From Patescibacteria group bacterium (GTDB taxonomy: Bacteria > Patescibacteriota > Gracilibacteria > Peribacterales > Peribacteraceae), in assembly GCA_018818235.1 (NCBI GenBank), contig JAHISE010000113.1:1-31596 (forward strand): DNA of 31,596 nucleotides. The letters run 5' to 3'. The notes under the pieces were generated by a model that saw nothing but the letters and a program-made list of their open reading frames with translations, was not told the DNA's origin and did no database searches. The position numbers and the translations under genes were made by a program. Positions 15,366 through 22,686 of the stretch are shown here, one piece after another (positions within the stretch are counted from its first letter, which is position 1; the number at the start of each line of letters is the position of its first letter).

Positions 15366-15397
15366 ATCAATTAATTGATATATCAATTAATTGATAT
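15366..15397. repeat. Tandem palindromes ATCAATTAATTGAT
   Basis: Two perfect 14-bp palindromes, ATCAATTAATTGAT, at 15366-15379 and 15382-15395, each followed by AT (period 16). They lie between the hypothetical gene and grpE. They could be protein-binding sites or another word repeat. The rest of 15272-15365 shows nothing recognisable. Confidence 0.75.
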
Positions 15398-15410
15398 ATT
15401 TAATACCCTG

Positions 15411-15430
15411 CATGAGCGAGACTCTCATGC
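15411..15430 (-). terminator. Stem-loop at the grpE stop codon
   Basis: GCATGAG and CTCATGC form a perfect 7-bp stem with a five-base loop; the grpE TGA stop lies within the 5' arm on the minus strand. Downstream is AT-rich but lacks a T-run, so termination function is tentative. Confidence 0.4.
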
Positions 15431-15910
15431 TACCCCATCCCCCACCCTCACCTTCCCCGCCCTAAGAACTTTTCCATTAAATAAATATCCATCTTCAAAA
15501 ACTTCGGTAATAATCCCCTCCTCCCCCGGACCTGTTTGCAGCACTTCATGCCTTTCTGTGTCAACTTGTTCTCCCATACACTCAATCTTCTCCAGTCCCA
15601 TAGCATTTAACTTACTCATAAGATCCCGCTCAATGGCTGCAACCCCTTTTACCCATTCATTATCGGATAAATCCAATGGGAGATGTTCGAAAGCTCGTTG
15701 AAAGTGATCGATTGTAGGAAGTAATTTGATCAATGTGTCTTCAAGCGCAAATTTTCTAAGCTCCCCCGCTTCTTTTTGGAGTCGTTCTTTGGAATTTTGT
15801 AAGTCCGCCTGCGCACGACCAGCCATGTCCTTCATCTTCTCAAGTTCAGATTGAAGCTTTTGGCAGTTTTGACAAGGTTTAGTCTTTGGAGGTTTTTTGG
15901 GTGAGGTCAT
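15425..15910 (-). CDS. grpE: Co-chaperone GrpE
   Basis: GrpE is the nucleotide-exchange factor for DnaK. The 161 residues comprise a basic N-terminus, a coiled-coil (SELEKMKDMAGRAQADLQNSKERLQKEAGE), the helical bundle (LIKLLPTIDHFQRAFEHLP) and the beta-domain signature (TERHEVLQTGPGEEGIITEVFEDGYLFNGKVLRAGKVRVG). An unusual CQNCQ occurs at residues 13-17, before the coiled coil. No dnaK or dnaJ is adjacent. TAAATT lies six bases before the ATG. Confidence 0.95.
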   Translation of the reverse strand: MTSPKKPPKTKPCQNCQKLQSELEKMKDMAGRAQADLQNSKERLQKEAGELRKFALEDTLIKLLPTIDHFQRAFEHLPLDLSDNEWVKGVAAIERDLMSKLNAMGLEKIECMGEQVDTERHEVLQTGPGEEGIITEVFEDGYLFNGKVLRAGKVRVGDGVA

Positions 15911-15916
15911 AGGTAT

Positions 15917-15922
15917 AATTTA
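15917..15922 (-). promoter_or_regulatory. Possible -10 element of grpE
   Basis: TAAATT, then ATACCT, then ATG at 15910: six bases on the minus strand. An overlapping TTATAC could serve instead. Confidence 0.4.
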
Positions 15923-15926
15923 GATT

Positions 15927-16068
15927 AAAATTCCAAATTCCAGAAGCCAAATTCACAAAGAAATTCAAAAAATCCTAAATAATAAAATTCCAGGTGCCTT
16001 TGGAGTTTTAGAATTCTGAATTCTGGGATTTTATTTGTGAATTTGGAATTTGTGAATTTGGAATTTAA
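15927..16068. repeat. AAATTCCAAATTC/GAATTTGGAATTT-word inverted repeat
   Basis: The left arm (15927-15992) has AAAATTCCAAATTCCAG and CAAATTCACAAAG. The right arm (16000-16068) has the complements, ending in two perfect 15-bp tandem units GTGAATTTGGAATTT at 16037-16051 and 16052-16066. It lies between the divergent grpE and antiporter genes, so both promoters must lie in or beside it. Confidence 0.88.
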
Positions 16069-16122
16069 ATGTATTTAACTCCAACATCATGATAAGCTTA
16101 CATTACTGTTTCTATCCTGAAT

Positions 16123-17136
16123 ATGCTCCTCGCCACTCTTTCAATAATCCTCGGTTTTGTCCTCCTCATAAAGGGAGCCGACTGGCTGGTTGATGGTGCG
16201 ACGGTAATTTCCCGCAGACTTGGTGTAAGTGATTTGGTAATCGGGCTGACGGTTGTTTCGTTTGGAACTTCTGCACCGGAATTGATTGTTAATCTTATTG
16301 CAAGCTTCCAAGGCTCCAGTGATATCGCAATAGGTAATATAGTTGGTAGCAATATTTCCAATACTCTATTGATTCTTGGAATAACTGCAATCGTCGCCCC
16401 ACTTGTAGTTCAAAGATCAACTGTTCTTAAAGAGATTCCACTTAATCTGCTTGCCGCATTTATGCTTTTTGTATTGGCAAACGATTTTCTGATGAACGGA
16501 TATGCAATTTCTGAACTTAGTCGCAGCGATGGAATAGTTTTTCTGGGATTTTTTATAATATTTATATACTACACATTTGGAATTCGTCACGATGGTGTTC
16601 AGGAGGACTTGAATCAAGACAAGAAAGTGACAAAGCCAACCAGACCATTATGGATAGCATATCTTTTGGTTGTAATCGGATGTGCCGGTCTGGCACTTGG
16701 AGGAAAGCTTGCTGTGGATGGAGCTATCTCGATCGCAAAGCTACTTCATATCAGTGAAGCCCTTGTAGGACTTACGATTGTCGCAGTTGGAACATCCTTG
16801 CCGGAACTTGCAGCCTCTGTGGTTGCAGCACACAAAGGTAAAGCAGATATTGCTGTTGGAAATATTGTAGGAAGTAACATTTTTAATATCTTCTGGATAT
16901 TGGGATTAAGCTCAATTATTAAACCGCTTACATTCACACCGGCAACTAACCTTGATCTATACGTAGTACTCCTTTCCACACTTCTACTATTCTTTATCAT
17001 TCACAACGGAGCACCTCACAGAAGACTTTTGATGTGGTGGTCGCAATCAAAGGATTATATAATCAGAAGATGGGAAGGTGGGGTGTTGCTTGGAAGTTAT
17101 TTTATATATATTGCGTATATTGTTTGGAGAGGATGA
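16123..17136 (+). CDS. CaCA-family Na+/Ca2+ (cation/Ca2+) antiporter, YrbG-like
   Basis: An integral membrane exchanger of 337 residues and about ten helices. The two inverted alpha-repeats are plain: VVSFGTSAPELIVNLIAS (about 45-62) with GNIVGSNISNTLLILG, and VAVGTSLPELAASVVAA with GNIVGSNIFNIFWILG. The glutamates in GTSxPEL are the ion-coordinating residues in this family. A cytoplasmic loop between the halves (RHDGVQEDLNQDKKVTKPTRP) is short, as in bacterial members. Start ATG 16123 gives immediate entry into the first helix. Flanked on both sides by AATTCCAAATT-type repeats. Confidence 0.93.
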   Translation: MLLATLSIILGFVLLIKGADWLVDGATVISRRLGVSDLVIGLTVVSFGTSAPELIVNLIASFQGSSDIAIGNIVGSNISNTLLILGITAIVAPLVVQRSTVLKEIPLNLLAAFMLFVLANDFLMNGYAISELSRSDGIVFLGFFIIFIYYTFGIRHDGVQEDLNQDKKVTKPTRPLWIAYLLVVIGCAGLALGGKLAVDGAISIAKLLHISEALVGLTIVAVGTSLPELAASVVAAHKGKADIAVGNIVGSNIFNIFWILGLSSIIKPLTFTPATNLDLYVVLLSTLLLFFIIHNGAPHRRLLMWWSQSKDYIIRRWEGGVLLGSYFIYIAYIVWRG

Positions 17137-17142
17137 GGAGAA

Positions 17143-17266
17143 AAATCCAAACTCCAAATACCAAATTCACAAATAAATTCAAAAGTGTAAAATTCCAAAA
17201 CTCCGATTGGAATTTTGTTCCTTGGAGTTTTGGAATCTACTTGGAATTTGGAATTTTAAATATTAT
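17143..17266. repeat. Second AATTCCAAA-word inverted repeat, after the antiporter gene
   Basis: The left arm (17145-17206) has AAAATCCAAACTCCAAAT, ACCAAATTCACAAAT and AAATTCCAAAACTCC. The right arm (17209-17266) has GATTGGAATTTTG, CTTGGAGTTTTGGAA and CTTGGAATTTGGAATTTT. It shares words with 15927-16068, so the antiporter gene is bracketed by related elements. Confidence 0.85.
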
Positions 17267-17622
17267 TCCATAATTTCCCCCCCCTCTACATCATCATCCG
17301 TCTCTGCAGCTTCTTCATCGTCATTTGCTTCTGCGGGCTCTTCGTCTTCTTGATTATCATCGCCTTCGACAGTTTCTTCATCTGCGGGAGCTTCGTCCTC
17401 TGCAGGCTCTTCCTCTTCTACCGGCTCTTCTTCTGCCGGAGCCTCTTCTTCGACAGATGCTTCATCTTCGGCGGGAGCCTCGTCAGCTGGAACCTGATCT
17501 TCTTCTGCAGGAACTTCTGCCGGTTCATCTGAGTCCTTATCGACGTCAGTCTTTACCGTAAGTGTGCATGCAGTAACAAGTACGGCGACAGCGATTAATG
17601 AAAGTAGCTTAAATTTTTTCAT
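17263..17622 (-). CDS. Acidic, repetitive lipoprotein
   Basis: Starting at ATG 17622, the 119-residue product has a lipoprotein signal MKKFKLLSLIAVAVLVTAC with the lipidated Cys in LVTAC (residue 19). Almost all of the rest is Glu, Asp, Ala and Pro (PAEEDQVPADEAPAEDEAS and similar repeats), so it should be an extended, highly negative tail on the outer face of the membrane. A longer frame from 17682 would put extra residues before the signal and is not preferred. Function is unknown; low complexity could suit a spacer or metal-binding role, but this is a guess. Confidence 0.78.
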   Translation of the reverse strand: MKKFKLLSLIAVAVLVTACTLTVKTDVDKDSDEPAEVPAEEDQVPADEAPAEDEASVEEEAPAEEEPVEEEEPAEDEAPADEETVEGDDNQEDEEPAEANDDEEAAETDDDVEGGEIME

Positions 17623-17713
17623 AAGAATATTTGGAAAAGAGACAACGAAAGGATAGTACGTTACAATCAGCAAGTAATGCAATCATTATTTATATTTGTC
17701 ATTATTTTATAAA

Positions 17714-19732
17714 ATGCACTTCATAAATCGCTTTATGTACATTATCTGGCTGATTCTCCCATTATTTCTGTATTGCGGAGCCAACGCCCGAGATTATGAA
17801 GCCGGCACAATTGCAGTCAAAGCCGTAATTTTTGCCGGAAATCTATCGGATTATGGCTTTATTGACCTGTCTTCACAAAATGATGTCCCCGGTAGTTCAT
17901 ATTCGGAATTTTCCAAATGGCTTGAAAGTGATTTATCTGATCAAAAAGAGGCTTTGTCAGCTATTCGCACCGCTCTGGCAACAGGAGAATCTCTTGGTAT
18001 AGTGCCAACCATGGATTCTTTGATTAATCCTAATACTCTGGTTGTGGCAGTTACACTATTCCAGCCGGGTACTGATAATCTTCGTTGGATCGTAGAGCGC
18101 GATAATATTCAGGATGCTCTGGAGGCAATCGTTGCTGCGCTGAGGAAAAAAGAGCATTTAAAAGATTTTGACATCAGTGATCCTGATAAGTGCCGAATAA
18201 TGCTGGAGATTGTTACAGATCAGTACCCTCTGGATATAAAGAAAATTAACAACGGATATAATCTGGGGCAAAACCGATTTGAACCGGGTATCACCGGAAT
18301 TAAACTGGAGCACGAAGGTAATACTTACTATTACATGCCCACCGAAGCAAATGTGAACAGCCACCTAGGTATCAGCCATGCACTCAATCATTTTTCTAAA
18401 AAAGTTGGAATCGCAATTAAGACCAATAAAATTTCTGAAAGGATTGCCCTGCTAAAAGAACTTGATGGCAAGTGGCAAATGATGGAGAGCTTCTCTTTTA
18501 TTACTTATGGTGACGATGTACTTCCGCTTTTCCGCGGATATCCGCAACCGGCACCTCTTTCCAAAACCATAGCCGAAGAAGCCTCCAAAGAAGCAGTTAA
18601 TTGGATTTACAATAACATGAACTCAGAAGGAAAATTTCTTTATTATTATGACGGTGTAAATGATAACTTCAAAGATCATGAGCATCCGGGACGTGAAGAT
18701 GATGACAGATATTACAATATTCTGCGCCACTGTGGAGGAATCTTTGCACTGCTAAAATATTACGAAACAGAGCCTGATAAAAAATATCCGGATGCGGCTG
18801 ATAAAGCTTTGGACTATCTGATGAAACAGATTAAAGAGAGAACAATTGATGGTGAAAAGGCATATTATATTTTTTATAACAAGAAAAGTAAGCTCGGCGG
18901 TTCGGGATTGGCACTGGTAACTATCACCAAATATTACAAAGCAAGCGGTGATGATAAATACAATAAGTACGCCAAGGGACTTGCAAGACATATTGTCTCG
19001 CAGATCAATGAAAAAGGAGTGATGCAGGGATATTACATACATCCGATGTATAACAACTCAGAGCCGTTGATAGATTTAACACCCGAAGAAAACCAGATGT
19101 TGTATTCTCCGTATTATCCGGGTGAATCATTGATGGGCTTGGCACTTTTTGACCGTTATATGAATGAAGATGAAGAATTGAGAAAAGAAATGCGTTCCTC
19201 ATCTCTTAAGGCAATCGAATATCTGATTACGGAGCAACCTAAGCTAATTGAATCTAAATACAATGACCTTCCAAACGACTCATGGCTTATGCAAGCAATA
19301 CATGAATGGTGGTTTTTGCCGGAGTTTCAAAAAAAGAAATACTCAGATTACGTATTTGATAGTGCAAAGCAGCTAATGAAACATCAATACACCGAAAAAA
19401 ACTCTCCTTATTATGATTACGTCGGAGGCTTTTATTATTTTGATGGCGAGCACGTTTATCCCGACGGTGCACGAGGAGAAGGATTGATAGACGCGCACTT
19501 TTTAGCGAAAGAAATTGGAGATAACAAGACAGCAGCAGAACTTTTGCATGGTAGCAAAGAACTTGCCCGCAATCTTCTGCAAGCCAGAGTTACCAAAGAG
19601 TCTGCATTCCTTTATCCGAATCCAAATCTTTCTATCGGAGCATTCCGTTTTAAGCTAACGCGACATTGGTTAAGAGTTGATGTTGCGCAGCATAATGGAG
19701 TTTTCTTTATGGGATTGGCGAGGGCGATGTGA
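17714..19732 (+). CDS. Secreted protein with alpha/alpha-toroid-like C-terminal domain
   Basis: From ATG 17714 the product has 672 residues, with a signal peptide (FMYIIWLILPLFLYCGANA, cleavage near ANA-RD). Residues about 30-270 form a mixed region (AVKAVIFAGNLSDYGFIDL, GITGIKLEHEGNTYYYMP) that loosely recalls an AMMECR1-type fold. Residues about 280-672 are helical pairs with aromatic/glycine turns (GGIFALLKYYE, GGSGLALVTITKYY, YYPGESLMGLALFDRY, GGFYYFDG, RVDVAQHNGVFFMGLARAM). That pattern fits the alpha/alpha toroids of polysaccharide lyases, epimerases and terpenoid cyclases. I cannot assign an activity. A TTG start at 17696 is possible but less likely. TTATTT lies six bases before the ATG. 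Confidence 0.8.
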   Translation: MHFINRFMYIIWLILPLFLYCGANARDYEAGTIAVKAVIFAGNLSDYGFIDLSSQNDVPGSSYSEFSKWLESDLSDQKEALSAIRTALATGESLGIVPTMDSLINPNTLVVAVTLFQPGTDNLRWIVERDNIQDALEAIVAALRKKEHLKDFDISDPDKCRIMLEIVTDQYPLDIKKINNGYNLGQNRFEPGITGIKLEHEGNTYYYMPTEANVNSHLGISHALNHFSKKVGIAIKTNKISERIALLKELDGKWQMMESFSFITYGDDVLPLFRGYPQPAPLSKTIAEEASKEAVNWIYNNMNSEGKFLYYYDGVNDNFKDHEHPGREDDDRYYNILRHCGGIFALLKYYETEPDKKYPDAADKALDYLMKQIKERTIDGEKAYYIFYNKKSKLGGSGLALVTITKYYKASGDDKYNKYAKGLARHIVSQINEKGVMQGYYIHPMYNNSEPLIDLTPEENQMLYSPYYPGESLMGLALFDRYMNEDEELRKEMRSSSLKAIEYLITEQPKLIESKYNDLPNDSWLMQAIHEWWFLPEFQKKKYSDYVFDSAKQLMKHQYTEKNSPYYDYVGGFYYFDGEHVYPDGARGEGLIDAHFLAKEIGDNKTAAELLHGSKELARNLLQARVTKESAFLYPNPNLSIGAFRFKLTRHWLRVDVAQHNGVFFMGLARAM

Positions 19733-19738
19733 CCTGAC

Positions 19739-19968
19739 CTCCTCCACCCCTGGCCCCTCTTGGGCTCCCTCTCCTCCACCCCTGGCCCCTCTTGGGCTCC
19801 CTCTCCCCCGGCCCCTCTCCCGAGGGGAGAGGGGAGCTATGCAATTGGAGAAATCAAAGCTTGTTCTCTTGAATATTGCTGTAATCAATGTTTGTTCTCT
19901 CCTATACCTAGGTTCCCCCTCCCCCCTCGGGGGAGGGGGCAAGGGGGAGAGGGAGCCCAAGAGGGAGA
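19739..19968. repeat. GC-rich nested inverted-repeat element with perfect 32-bp tandem duplication
   Basis: Two perfect 32-bp tandem units (19739-19770 and 19771-19802) each begin CTCCTCCACCCCTGG and end CTTGGGCTCCCT. Next are a hairpin CCCCTCTCCC/GGGGAGAGGGG, an AT-rich centre (about 19840-19910), a second hairpin CCCCCTCCC/GGGGGAGGGGG, and a right arm GGGGGAGAGGGAGCCCAAG (19943-19968) complementary to the left units. No transposase. It starts just after the toroid protein's TGA. Architecture parallels 1921-2089. The following stretch 19969-20042 shows nothing else. Confidence 0.88.
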
Positions 19969-20042
19969 GTGACTGGAATAGGAATCAAACAACAATATAA
20001 ATGAATTGATACAATCCTCAAATCCACTAAAATACTTTGGTA

Positions 20043-21887
20043 ATGAGTCGCCCAAAACTAATAATCATCGGCCTCTTACTTGCCCTCACATCATCAATAA
20101 ATATATCAGAAGCCCAGTCCCCCATCGACCGTGCAATCAAAAGCACTGTTCGCATAGAGGCATATGATCTGATGACAGGTGACCTTGGAGGATTGGCAAG
20201 CGGAGTATTTGTAACGGAGGACGGATGGATACTTACCAACAAACATGTGGTTGAAGATTTCAGCAGGATGTTTAAGAACATAACAGTGTTCCCAACAAAG
20301 AACGAAAAGGCGGATGAAGAATGTAGTTTCTCTGTTGACGGAAATAATATCGTTGCCAGTGAGTATGACGATATCGCTCTGATAATTCCACCTGAGCCAT
20401 GGCGGCTTAAATGCAAACCATTCACATTTATAACTTCTACCAACACCTTACCTCCAACCGGAACAACAATTTCTGCAATAGGTTTCCCTGGCACGGATAT
20501 TGGAAGCGATTCTGTTGCGGTAACATCCGGAACAACCGCGGGAATAGTGCGCACCACTCCACCACTGAATCGTGAGGAATTACAAAAGTATGTGGAGAGG
20601 ATTTTATTTATGAAAATGGACATTCAGATCGGACCGGGAAATTCCGGAGGTCCTGTTATCGATGATCAGGGACACCTTGTTGGCATATCAACCGCAATGA
20701 CACAAATTAAACATTACGACGGATCAATTCAAAGCTTTGTTGGTCTTGCAGTCCCTACTGCCAATGTTGTAAATGAATTTCCGGAACTTCCCTCTACCGA
20801 ATATGTTGCAGAAGCAAAACTAACCGACGTTTCCGATCATGCCTGGTTTTCTTCCGCAACCCAATCATTTCTGGCCGCAGGATATTTTAGAAATATTGGC
20901 GGGCTTTTCCGTCCGGGAGACAATGCAACCAGAGCTGAGTTCATAGAACTTATTGTTGACCTTCTGGGAGGAACCAGAGATTCGTATGATGAAGAAACTT
21001 TTACGGATGTAAGCCCGCGCCGCACTTATTACAGACACTTCGAAGAAGCCGCAATACTTGGACTTGTAAAAGGTGCCGGTGATTGTGTCGGAAAAACTCC
21101 GTGTTATGCAAATCCCGAAGCTCCTATTAATCGAGCGGAAGCAGCCACCCTGCTTTTACGAGCTTTTAATCTTGAACGCACTTTAGATACACCTACATTT
21201 GCAGACGCTCCCGATGGAGAATGGTATACAGAAAGTATCGAAGCCGCTGCAAGCCTGTGTATTCTTCGAGGAGACGATGGAGCAGGAACTGTTAGGCCAG
21301 CTGATCGTATGAATCGCGCAGAAATGATAGTCATGCTGGAACGCCTGCATCAGAACATGACATATCCGCAATGCAGTTCCACAAATACTGATATTAGTCT
21401 TCCTCCATTTCCAACAGAAGGTGCCGATGAAGAAGTACATGTGGGATCTACTCCTTGCACGCAGGGTTCGTGGGCTTGTTTGATTCAGTCAACATGCGGA
21501 CGGGAGATGGAACAAATACAAACATGCACACTTATAGACAGAATGTGTTCCAATGCACAAAGGGCAAAACCACCCGAAAAAAGAGGTTGTTTTCCTGCGG
21601 AGAAAAAAGTCCGAGAGATGATAGACAACATTAATGAATCGGAAGAATTATTAAACACGATGGGAACGATTGTTCTGGAGCTCTCCGACCAGACTGCACT
21701 AAGAGCTATAGAAATCAGAAAAAGATACGAAGCTAAATTAGCGGAATACAAAGACTTCTTCGCCGGAGCAATGAAGTACAGCAACTACATTGCGCTTAAG
21801 TTGGATGAGATAGAGGTGGTGGAAAGGGCACTGGAATCTATTGAGAATGAGTTTGGTGGTTTGCCGGGAGTTGATCTGAAACAATGA
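20043..21887 (+). CDS. Secreted trypsin-like (HtrA-type) serine protease with SLH repeats
   Basis: Starting at ATG 20043 the 614-residue protein has a signal peptide (KLIIIGLLLALTSSINISEAQ). The protease domain spans about 27-255, with the triad His68 (LTNKHVV), Asp110 (YDDIAL) and Ser201 (GPGNSGGPV). Three S-layer-homology-like repeats follow at about 270-450 (RPGDNATRAEFIELI, INRAEAATLLLRAF, MNRAEMIVMLERL), then a Cys-rich patch (CTQGSWACLIQSTCGREM) and a C-terminal coiled coil. No PDZ domain. SLH domains bind cell-wall polymers, so the enzyme is probably tethered to the envelope. The alternative TTG start at 20037 adds only two residues. Confidence 0.9.
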   Translation: MSRPKLIIIGLLLALTSSINISEAQSPIDRAIKSTVRIEAYDLMTGDLGGLASGVFVTEDGWILTNKHVVEDFSRMFKNITVFPTKNEKADEECSFSVDGNNIVASEYDDIALIIPPEPWRLKCKPFTFITSTNTLPPTGTTISAIGFPGTDIGSDSVAVTSGTTAGIVRTTPPLNREELQKYVERILFMKMDIQIGPGNSGGPVIDDQGHLVGISTAMTQIKHYDGSIQSFVGLAVPTANVVNEFPELPSTEYVAEAKLTDVSDHAWFSSATQSFLAAGYFRNIGGLFRPGDNATRAEFIELIVDLLGGTRDSYDEETFTDVSPRRTYYRHFEEAAILGLVKGAGDCVGKTPCYANPEAPINRAEAATLLLRAFNLERTLDTPTFADAPDGEWYTESIEAAASLCILRGDDGAGTVRPADRMNRAEMIVMLERLHQNMTYPQCSSTNTDISLPPFPTEGADEEVHVGSTPCTQGSWACLIQSTCGREMEQIQTCTLIDRMCSNAQRAKPPEKRGCFPAEKKVREMIDNINESEELLNTMGTIVLELSDQTALRAIEIRKRYEAKLAEYKDFFAGAMKYSNYIALKLDEIEVVERALESIENEFGGLPGVDLKQ

Positions 21888-21934
21888 ACAGATTGTGTTT
21901 GACACAATAATCCTCATAAGTCAAAATTCTTCTC

Positions 21935-22170
21935 CTGCGTTTAAAGTGGAAAATCAGCGGAAAGAAGTCCATCCTCGAAGAGTACCACTCTCCCCCACTT
22001 CTCGACGGCGTCCGCGGGATGCAGTACCTAGACGCTTGTAAGCGCAATTTGGACGGCACCGACAAGTTCACCGGTGTCAACTTGGCTCTCACCGCAACTT
22101 GATCGAACCTGTTCAATCGCAAAGTCAAAGAACCGCCAGGCACCCTAAAGGGTGCTGGGTTTTTTATTTC
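21935..22170 (+). pseudogene. GC-shifted remnant, unidentified, ending in a terminator
   Basis: A 51-codon open stretch (frame KWKISGKKSILEEYHSPP... then MQYLDACKRNL... to a TGA at about 22100) has markedly higher GC than the genes around it and no upstream start codon or promoter. It is followed directly by the intrinsic terminator at 22138-22168. It may be the 3' end of a lost gene, such as a mobile-element gene, or part of a non-coding RNA. I recognise no family in either strand. Confidence 0.35.
22138..22168 (+). terminator. Intrinsic (Rho-independent) terminator
   Basis: GCACCC, loop TAAA, GGGTGC, then TGGGTTTTTTATTT. A GC stem extended by flanking CCAG/CTGG pairing and a run of six T: the clearest terminator in the window. 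It has no intact gene in front of it other than the remnant. Confidence 0.85.
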
Positions 22171-22225
22171 TATCCAAATTAATTATCCAATTATTGGCTT
22201 TAGCATTAAAGCCAGGATAAAGAAT

Positions 22226-22345
22226 ATGGAAGTTAGTACAAAAGTTGAGCAAGATGCAATCAATGCACTCCTGTCTTTGCACAGCCTATTGGCGGAAATA
22301 GAGTTATTCATAAATCATAATATTATAGCACATCGCAACACATAA
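22226..22345 (+). CDS. Possible small ORF, 39 aa
   Basis: ATG at 22226 opens MEVSTKVEQDAINALLSLHS and ends LFINHNIIAHRNT before TAA. An AGGA lies about 12 bases upstream, and a hairpin GGCTTTA/TAAAGCC just before that. The product is an amphipathic helix. No family is recognised and it could be chance. The rest of 22346-22493 has a GC-rich inverted-word stretch (22395-22485, CGCTG..CTCG paired with CGAGCAGCG) related to the repeat at 30807-30958. Confidence 0.25.
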   Translation: MEVSTKVEQDAINALLSLHSLLAEIELFINHNIIAHRNT

Positions 22346-22493
22346 ATAAACCCATTATTTCCACATAGCGTCGTAAATTCGTCACACGACACTTAAAAAA
22401 GCTTCTCGTGCTTGCTTCGCTGTTACTCGTCCGAAGATGGTGGCGACACCACGTGAATGCGAGCAGCGCACTGCGAGCGTTTTTATTTGATGC

Positions 22494-22595
22494 CACAAAT
22501 ATTCCTACTTATTCTATCTTTGTTTTCCTCTTTTGCCGGCAAAATTATTGCCAAATCAGGGAATAGTACTTGAGACCGCAATTTGGACAATCGGC
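22494..22595. repeat. Imperfect direct repeat, copy 1 (partner 26969-27070)
   Basis: Begins CACAAATATTCCTACTTATT and ends GCAATTTGGACAATC. The partner 4.47 kb away begins with the same 20 bases and ends GCAATTTGCGCAATC; by eye roughly four-fifths of positions agree. The two copies bracket the SNF2 helicase and the DUF5674 pair. Confidence 0.8.
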
Positions 22596-22625
22596 AGAAT
22601 TAAAAACTGTGTAAAATATGACCAT
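22545..22625 (-). CDS. Possible tiny CxxCG protein, copy 1 (26 aa)
   Basis: An ATG at 22625 reads MVIFYTVFNSADCPNCGLKY then YSLIWQ and stops with TAA, inside the direct repeat. The partner repeat keeps an ATG-to-stop frame with the matching DCxNCGxKYxSxI motif. CxxCG is half a zinc knuckle, so a dimer or a degraded C-terminus of a longer zinc-ribbon protein are both possible. It diverges from the SNF2 gene. Confidence 0.3.
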   Translation of the reverse strand: MVIFYTVFNSADCPNCGLKYYSLIWQ

Positions 22626-22674
22626 CACTCGGAATAGAGTTTTCTACGAGCATATTATTTACCTATAATGATCG

Positions 22675-22680
22675 TAATAT
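22675..22680 (+). promoter_or_regulatory. -10 element of the SNF2 gene, leaderless spacing
   Basis: TAATAT, then ATTCCT, then ATG at 22687: six bases. A perfect TATAAT at 22664-22669 gives an alternative promoter with a start 17 bases from its end. Confidence 0.5.
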
Positions 22681-22686
22681 ATTCCT

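Noticed and set aside
19670..20000. Pro/Gly/Arg-rich ORFs on both strands
   Set aside because: They translate the GC-rich inverted repeat; the sequence explains them fully.
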